Origin: Taibaiella sp. | Lineage (GTDB): Bacteria; Bacteroidota; Bacteroidia; Chitinophagales; Chitinophagaceae | Direction of reading: 5' to 3' | Assembly: GCA_016786705.1 (NCBI GenBank) | Contig: JAEUVV010000012.1 | Span: forward strand, 1-64,000 | Length of the DNA: 64,000 bases | Shown here: in pieces, positions 58,673 through 64,000 of the stretch | How positions within the stretch are numbered: position 1 is the first letter of the stretch | How the letters are laid out: every line of letters starts with the position of its first letter | Program-made: the position numbers and the translations under genes | Notes under the pieces: model-generated | What the model was told of the DNA's origin: nothing | The model's input: the letters and a program-made list of their open reading frames with translations, nothing else | Database searches by the model: none

Positions 58673-60493
58673 TTAGTCCAGGTAAGTCAACTCCTTGTTT
58701 AACTCTTCCCGGTACCGGTTAAAAATGGCATTTTTTGTAATAAAGCCCAGGAAGCAGTCCGCTTCATTTACAATAGGGATGGTCCGCAGGCTTTTACGCT
58801 CCATCTGCTGTATAATTTCATAGATTGGGGTAGACAAGGTAGCGGATTCAATGGCCGGCTGCATAATATCTTTAATAGTACCGCTACCATCAGAAGTGCC
58901 CTCTTTAATATGTAAAGCCTCGTCCAGCAGCAGCTCGCTGTACAGCAGGCCATGAAAATGCAGGTCCTTATCTACTACGGGGAAAATATTCTTCTTTGCA
59001 TTAAGCACACTACTGAAACAATCCTGTACAGTAGCATTGATATCTATCGGGGTAAAATCGGTTTCCAGCAGCTCGGCAACGCTTACATTGGTAAGAATAT
59101 TCTTTTCTTTATCCTCCAGGGAGATCAGCGCGCCTTGTTGCGCCAGCTGGCGGGTATATATAGAGTATTTATTATACCTGCGGTTTACGTAAAAAGAAAT
59201 GGCCGATACGATCATCAGCGGTACCATAAGCTTGTAGCCACCTGTGATCTCCGCAATCAGGAAGATGCCGGTCAAAGGGGCGTGCATAATCCCGCTCAGG
59301 CAGGCGGCCATTCCCACCACGATAAAATTGGTAACATTCAACGAGGTGCCGAAAAGCACATTAGCGCCAAAAGCGAAAATAAAACCTAAAAAACCACCCA
59401 TGACCAGGCTCGGGCCGAAACTGCCCCCATTACCACCGGCCTGGACCGTAATCAGCGCCGCGAAAGATTTGCCGAATAAAGTTAATAGGGCAAAGCCCAG
59501 TATCCACAGCTCATTGTGTGCATATTCCCGGAAAAAACTCCCTTCCAGCATATGACTATAATTCTTATTTAACAGGGCCTGTATCGTTACATAGCCTTCC
59601 CCGTACAAGGCAGGCAATACGGCAATCAGGCAGCCCAGTATAAGGCCCCCGGCTAATGCCTTCACAAAAATGCTTTTTATTTTTTTGAACCGGGCCGACA
59701 TCCAGAAATTGAGCTTGGTAAAGTAATTACAAAAATAGCCCACCAGCAGACCCGCTAAAACATAGTAAGGTATCGCCTCAATTTTCCAATTTTCTGTTAC
59801 GAGTACAAACAGGGGTTCAGAGCTGATCAATTGCGCCACTACAGTTGCCGAGGCGGAAGCGATCAATAAAGGGATGAACGCGGGAATACTGAACTGGGGC
59901 AATAACAGTTCTAAAGCCAGTACCATACCGGCAACAGGGCTATTAAATACCGAGGCGATACCGGCAGCAGTACCGCAAGCCAGCAAAAGGGTACGGTCCC
60001 TGTAATTCAGGCGAAAGCCTTTACTGGTATTGGCGCCTATTGCCGCCCCGGTCACGGCGATAGGCGCTTCAAGACCCGCAGAACCGCCAAAGCCTATGGT
60101 CAGGGCGCTGGTAATTATTTGAGAATAGGTATTATGCACGGGTATTTTACTGCCGCTTTTCGAGATGCTGTAAATAAGCTGGGATAAACCATGTTCAAAC
60201 TTACTCTTACGGATAAAAGTTTTTACATAAACAACAGTCAATAATATACCGATCAAAGGAAATATAAGCAACACATAAAACTTCAGTCCCCAATCGGCCC
60301 TTTGAAGGTAGTTTTCTATGCTATGGGTCAATAGTTTCAATACCGAACCGGCAAGTCCGCCCAGGATACCTACAATTGCTGCTGCCAGCACCAGGAAATG
60401 GCTCCCGCTGATCTGTTTCTTTCGCCAATGGTTGAAGCTCCTGAGGTTAACCAGGAAACGGAGATAATAATGCCTGAATTTATTAGATTTCAT
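58673..60493 (-). CDS. ClC family chloride channel/antiporter with C-terminal CBS pair
   Basis: The 606-aa protein has about 12-14 membrane segments. The ion-pathway motif is GGSAGLEAPIAVTGAAIG (about 135-152), where E. coli ClC-ec1 has GREGP. A second filter motif is GGNGGSFGPSLVMGGFLG (about 350-367). The late helix carries MAACLSGIMHAPLTG. Two CBS domains (about 475-590) follow, as in eukaryotic ClC proteins. It moves Cl- or related anions; whether channel or H+-coupled is not decided by sequence. It is a single gene in a 5-nt convergent pair with DUF6766. Confidence 0.92.
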   Translation of the reverse strand: MKSNKFRHYYLRFLVNLRSFNHWRKKQISGSHFLVLAAAIVGILGGLAGSVLKLLTHSIENYLQRADWGLKFYVLLIFPLIGILLTVVYVKTFIRKSKFEHGLSQLIYSISKSGSKIPVHNTYSQIITSALTIGFGGSAGLEAPIAVTGAAIGANTSKGFRLNYRDRTLLLACGTAAGIASVFNSPVAGMVLALELLLPQFSIPAFIPLLIASASATVVAQLISSEPLFVLVTENWKIEAIPYYVLAGLLVGYFCNYFTKLNFWMSARFKKIKSIFVKALAGGLILGCLIAVLPALYGEGYVTIQALLNKNYSHMLEGSFFREYAHNELWILGFALLTLFGKSFAALITVQAGGNGGSFGPSLVMGGFLGFIFAFGANVLFGTSLNVTNFIVVGMAACLSGIMHAPLTGIFLIAEITGGYKLMVPLMIVSAISFYVNRRYNKYSIYTRQLAQQGALISLEDKEKNILTNVSVAELLETDFTPIDINATVQDCFSSVLNAKKNIFPVVDKDLHFHGLLYSELLLDEALHIKEGTSDGSGTIKDIMQPAIESATLSTPIYEIIQQMERKSLRTIPIVNEADCFLGFITKNAIFNRYREELNKELTYLD

Positions 60494-60801
60494 AAGCTTA
60501 TTCTATACAAAGTCTTGCATCCGGATTAATCCAATAAGATTTTCTGAAATTTATCCGGGAATGTGATGCATTAGTTGCCTTATGGTGTGTATCAGTAACA
60601 AAGTAACGTCAATTTTCACCCCGATAAAAATTTAAGCTCCATTAATTGAAAATTTTAATACGGCAATGCAATCCTATGGTATATTATTTGCAGCTTTTAA
60701 AAGGCGAGTGATTTAAATTAGAATTATCTATCTTTATTCAGCAGCAAAACATCCGGGGAGCATTGGAACAATATAAAAACAGGTATGGACCTGCCGCCAC
60801 A
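60494..60801 (+). other. Divergent intergenic region
   Basis: No gene is seen. A TATATTATTTG stretch near 60678-60690 resembles a -7 element with one extra base and could serve the SRPBCC gene. A TTG at 60763 opens the downstream frame earlier, but the ggggag before it is only 2 nt away. The ATG at 60802 is preferred. Confidence 0.3.
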
Positions 60802-61761
60802 ATGATTGGTGGTAAAAAATGGAAAGGACTTTTTTATGGAATTATTTATGGCCTGGCAGCCAAAAGCATTTTTATCTTTGCGCTCACCAGCGATGTTTTA
60901 ATCCCGGCATCCGGTATTACCACACTTTCGTTCCTGTTCCTCATTCCTTTTGTAATGGGACTTATCGTAGCCTGGCACCAGGACTCTGTAAAAGTCAGTG
61001 TCTTCATGGCCCTGCTTGCCGTAAGCGGGCTTTTTGGCGGATCCGTTTTGTGGCAACAGGAAAGTGTCCTGTATGCCCTGATGACCTTCCCGGCCTATAT
61101 CGTAATGGCCACTATAGGGAGTATCACAGGCAGGTATATATTTTCAGGGAAAAAGAACCCTTCCTTACTCCTGGCCGTCGTGCTGGCACCTTTTGTTAGC
61201 GCATCCATCGAACCGTATTTCGGTACCAGTGAAACTATTTACGCCCAACATACCACAATCAACATCAATGCAAGCGAACAACGTGTTTGGGAGCATATTG
61301 TAAACGTGGAAGCAGTAGCCGGGACAGAAAATAAAGATGCCCTTTTCCGTATGGCCGGCTTTCCACAACCTCTAAAAGCCACGTTTGATACCGTTGCCGT
61401 TGGGGGCAGGAGAATGGCGGTTTTTGACCGGGGATTAACATTTACAGAAAAGATAACGGCAGCCGTTCCCGGTCAAACCTTATCTTTTAGCATAAAGGCG
61501 GATCCCGGATCAACTCCGCTGACCACTTTGGAAAAACATGTAATCGTAGACGGCAAATACTTCGAGGTACTGAAAGGAAAATATGAATTGGAAAAAGTAA
61601 ATAATCAGCAGGTCCGGCTACACCTGACCGCTACCTATCGCATTTCCACTCATTTTAATTTTTACTGTGGCTGGTGGGCCAGGCTCATCATGGAGCATAT
61701 TCAAAAAAGCATATTACAAGTAGTAAAGCAAAACAGCGAAACTACTAACCCGGTTCATTAA
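60802..61761 (+). CDS. Membrane protein with C-terminal SRPBCC-like domain
   Basis: From ATG 60802 (MIGGKKWKGLFYGIIYGLAAK) the 319-aa protein has four transmembrane helices (about 8-130), then a SRPBCC/START-like domain (about 165-300). That domain begins QHTTININASEQRVWEHIVNVEAV and contains FDRGLTFTEKITAAVPGQTLSF. The fold usually binds hydrophobic ligands. Fusion to a membrane bundle is a known but unstudied Bacteroidota form. No neighbours suggest a role. Confidence 0.7.
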   Translation: MIGGKKWKGLFYGIIYGLAAKSIFIFALTSDVLIPASGITTLSFLFLIPFVMGLIVAWHQDSVKVSVFMALLAVSGLFGGSVLWQQESVLYALMTFPAYIVMATIGSITGRYIFSGKKNPSLLLAVVLAPFVSASIEPYFGTSETIYAQHTTININASEQRVWEHIVNVEAVAGTENKDALFRMAGFPQPLKATFDTVAVGGRRMAVFDRGLTFTEKITAAVPGQTLSFSIKADPGSTPLTTLEKHVIVDGKYFEVLKGKYELEKVNNQQVRLHLTATYRISTHFNFYCGWWARLIMEHIQKSILQVVKQNSETTNPVH

Positions 61762-62478
61762 CTTTCAGGAAACTGATTATAATGAACGGCAATAAATCTG
61801 AAGATAATGTAAACAAAAAATTTTTTGAGAACCGCCAACCTTTTTTCAAAACCTGATGTCTTAAGTTATTGAATCCCAAAGATATATATTCATGAAGGAA
61901 CTGACACTCAAGTTTTCGACATTCGTTTTGTATTCAATTGGCAGCGCTTTTTCCTCTACCCTGCAGTATCTAAAATTGTTTATTACAACAGCAATCCCGG
62001 TCCTTCTTCCCGACCGCCCCGGTTTCTTTCTTAAGCCCGAAAAGCCCGTGAATAACATGGGTGCATTTTACAGCGCTTCAACTTTCAGGTTCTAGCAACT
62101 AAGGGCCATCCGGGATAAGCAAACCGCCCTGGCCCGCTCGCTTAAAGCAAGCATTCAAAAAATTAGCTCAAGATTTTTTACCCACATAACCTCCGGTTAT
62201 TGGCTGGTAAAATAATTGCTGTTTGTACAGATCACTACCCGGCAAAAGTAGTCATTGCTTTAATCTTAATTATAGTGGCAGCATAATTTTGATTAAACCT
62301 ATAATTATTAACCTGACATCCTGATTTCCATTTTTCAATTAGCCCTGGAGGAGGCGGGGTGCTACCCTACTGCCCAATATGCCGGTCTGTAAAAAATAGC
62401 AATTCAATACTTATAAGACCATGAACAGGAGTGCAAAGCAAGTTGAAACGTTAAACCATTTTTTTAACCAGAAAAAAC
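61762..62478 (+). other. Intergenic region before a T9SS gene
   Basis: There are about 717 nt with no supported gene. A 67-codon frame at 61892-62095 (MKELTLKFSTFVLYSIGSAF...) has atypical codon use and no signal that I trust. The segment 62341-62370 is GC-rich (ggaggaggcggggtgctacc) and stands out from its surroundings, without a clear hairpin. Confidence 0.3.
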
Positions 62479-64000
62479 ATGCAATTAATTATGCGACAAT
62501 CATTAAAATGTTTAATAGTACCTTTTGCGCTGGTTTTGGGAAGCGCTACAACGAACCGTTTGGCGGCACAGATGTTTACTGACCCCGTAGCAGATGACTT
62601 TATTTATAATAATGTAAAAGTCAAATCGCCTACCGTAACTTCCAACTATTCCAGGGACCTGCAAAATGGCACTACCCTTTACCTGTCCACATGGAATACA
62701 CATAGTGTGGGCGGTGCAAGTGAATTTATTTATTTTATCTCTAATACCGGCACTCCGGCTTTGCCTATTGCACAAGGATCTTTTACTTATAAAGATGTTT
62801 CAGATTTGGAGGTAGGCCTGTATTATGACTATAGTGTCAATAACTATATAGTTCCTGTTGCCTATTATGAAAATGGTGTAGGACACAGGTTAGATCTTTA
62901 CGAATTAGTCGGTTCAACATTAGTACTAACCAATTCAATGCAGTTGTCTTTTGCTGGTAATTACGGCCGTATACGCATGGACAGTCATAATGGTTATGGT
63001 ATCGTTATTGCCTGGGAAAACCCCGGGATCGGTATAGAATTGATGGCGTGTAACACAGGTACCTGGAGTGGCGTAACACAATTGCAGGGTACTAATTCAG
63101 AAGTTGGTCCTGATGTTGCCTTTAATCATATTTCCTCAGGCCCTAACACGCTTAGGGTATGCCTTGCTTATAGAAATCCTTCAAACGATATCATTACAAC
63201 CTCCTTTGTAGAGTATTCGGACATAATGGCCACACCTCAGGGAGGTATTAATATGATAGCTCCTCAGGTGGACGACCAGTATAATTTTCCAGGTAACATT
63301 TCAAACCTATCTTTAGATTGCCCGGACCATTATTATACGGAGGACTGGGCCTATACGTTTACAGACGGAGAACAGGTAGTTGTGCGCTTTGCGAATAAGG
63401 CGAGTATGAGTCCGGCACAAACCAGAATTGTCAATGATGGCTCTTTTGGCAATGTACCCACTTTTAATGGCCAAAATACGGCACATACTCCGACACTGCA
63501 TTATGGCGATTCGGAATACGGTGCAGGCGGCTACACGGGCCAGATAAAGGTGGGCTGGTATAATGTGGATGATGTCCCAAATGGGTCGTTTATAGGTAAC
63601 GGGCGCTATATAGGTGTTGAAATGCAAGAGGATGGTGGCGCATTGATGAGCGACCCTGACTATATGGGTATTTCACAAAATCCAACTCCTGTAATAGTAG
63701 ATTTCAGATCAGGGATTTCCTTTAGTAAAATGGGAGAAGGTCACTGGGGCTCCGCACCACCGTTTTTGTACACTACTTACTTTATCGAAACAGATCCGGG
63801 TAGCGGTGATTATGAATTACACCATGCTTTCCACAGGTGGGACAATGTAAGATTCAGAGGAAGTGAACCTCCTGTGGCGGATGCAAGGCCCCATATTGAA
63901 TGTGGCCCACATATTGCTCAATTACAGGCACAGGTGGGGCTTAACGTCTTTCCTAACCCGTTCAAAAATACATTGACCAATAATGTAACGATGACGGCAG
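62479..64000 (+). CDS. Secreted T9SS protein, 3' end beyond window (paralogue of 43210 gene)
   Basis: The frame is open from ATG 62479 (alternative ATG 62491) to the window edge, 507 codons, with no stop. It has a signal peptide (MRQSLKCLIVPFALVLGS...LAAQ) and shares GRIRMDSH, TWSGVT, LDCPDHYYTEDWAYTFTDG, PTLHYGD, TGQIKVGWYN, SKMGEG and DYELHHAFHRWD with the 43210 protein. The T9SS sorting domain begins FPNPFKNTL and is truncated at the edge. It represents a lineage-specific family of exported proteins. The function is unknown. Confidence 0.87.
   Translation, partial: MQLIMRQSLKCLIVPFALVLGSATTNRLAAQMFTDPVADDFIYNNVKVKSPTVTSNYSRDLQNGTTLYLSTWNTHSVGGASEFIYFISNTGTPALPIAQGSFTYKDVSDLEVGLYYDYSVNNYIVPVAYYENGVGHRLDLYELVGSTLVLTNSMQLSFAGNYGRIRMDSHNGYGIVIAWENPGIGIELMACNTGTWSGVTQLQGTNSEVGPDVAFNHISSGPNTLRVCLAYRNPSNDIITTSFVEYSDIMATPQGGINMIAPQVDDQYNFPGNISNLSLDCPDHYYTEDWAYTFTDGEQVVVRFANKASMSPAQTRIVNDGSFGNVPTFNGQNTAHTPTLHYGDSEYGAGGYTGQIKVGWYNVDDVPNGSFIGNGRYIGVEMQEDGGALMSDPDYMGISQNPTPVIVDFRSGISFSKMGEGHWGSAPPFLYTTYFIETDPGSGDYELHHAFHRWDNVRFRGSEPPVADARPHIECGPHIAQLQAQVGLNVFPNPFKNTLTNNVTMTA

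Noticed and set aside
61892-62095. 67-codon frame starting MKELTLKF
   Set aside because: Codon use unlike neighbouring genes and no domain, signal peptide or downstream terminator supporting it.
62404-62580. Frame beginning ATGAACAGGAGTGC upstream of the last gene
   Set aside because: It overlaps the T9SS gene in another frame and lacks coding character.

Overview
The window is chromosomal DNA of a Bacteroidota bacterium, most likely a member of the Chitinophagaceae or a close relative. The evidence is secreted proteins with type IX secretion (T9SS) C-terminal domains, SusC-type TonB plug sequence, few Shine-Dalgarno sites, promoters of the Bacteroidota type (TTTG, about 19 nt, TAnnTTTG), WG-repeat and beta-flower-like proteins, and DUF6766. 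No rRNA, intact tRNA, CRISPR array, transposase or phage module was found. The genus is not determined from the sequence.

Region 1 (1-5.1 kb) is a compact mutagenesis cassette. A short DnaE-type polymerase overlaps a DinB-type polymerase, and both diverge from a self-cleaving LexA/S24-type repressor across two 17-bp dyads. Region 2 (5.3-10.7 kb) holds a retropepsin-like protein, a GNAT/amino-acid-racemase pair, two tandem non-coding-like units (one carrying an isolated T9SS sorting tail), and a MerC/flavoprotein operon behind a palindromic operator that overlaps its promoter. Region 3 (10.7-24.2 kb) is dominated by two tandem 6-kb alpha-2-macroglobulin genes. Both carry a carboxypeptidase-regulatory-like domain and SusC/TonB plug sequence inserted before the complement-like half. 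The plug is complete in the second gene and eroded in the first.

Region 4 (24-33 kb) is mostly housekeeping: DUF808, a TPP-riboswitch-controlled PnuC-family (PnuT-like) transporter, HD hydrolase, AroQ, DUF2459, an M13 peptidase lipoprotein, a NYN/OST-HTH protein, an EEP-family membrane protein and HU. Region 5 (33-43 kb) is accessory: a Crp-like regulator with DoxX, small secreted proteins, a nucleosidase, a SMUG2-like glycosylase gene split by a nonsense codon, LytTR-like direct repeats, a membrane protein/XRE pair, a TPR-Arr rifampin ADP-ribosyltransferase with a VOC protein, repeat proteins and a second gene interrupted by an in-frame stop.

Region 6 (43-56 kb) contains a T9SS protein, a PPOX-family stress protein behind a sigma-54-like promoter, an orphan histidine kinase, a sigma-54 activator with a degenerate receiver, and a three-gene operon (glycosyltransferase, UDP-galactopyranose mutase, clan GH-A hydrolase) pointing to a galactofuranose-containing product. 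A second sigma-54-like promoter precedes two tiny genes. Region 7 (56-64 kb) has a fatty-acid desaturase, an HD hydrolase, DUF6766, a ClC channel with CBS domains, an SRPBCC membrane protein and, cut by the window edge, a paralogue of the 43-kb T9SS protein.
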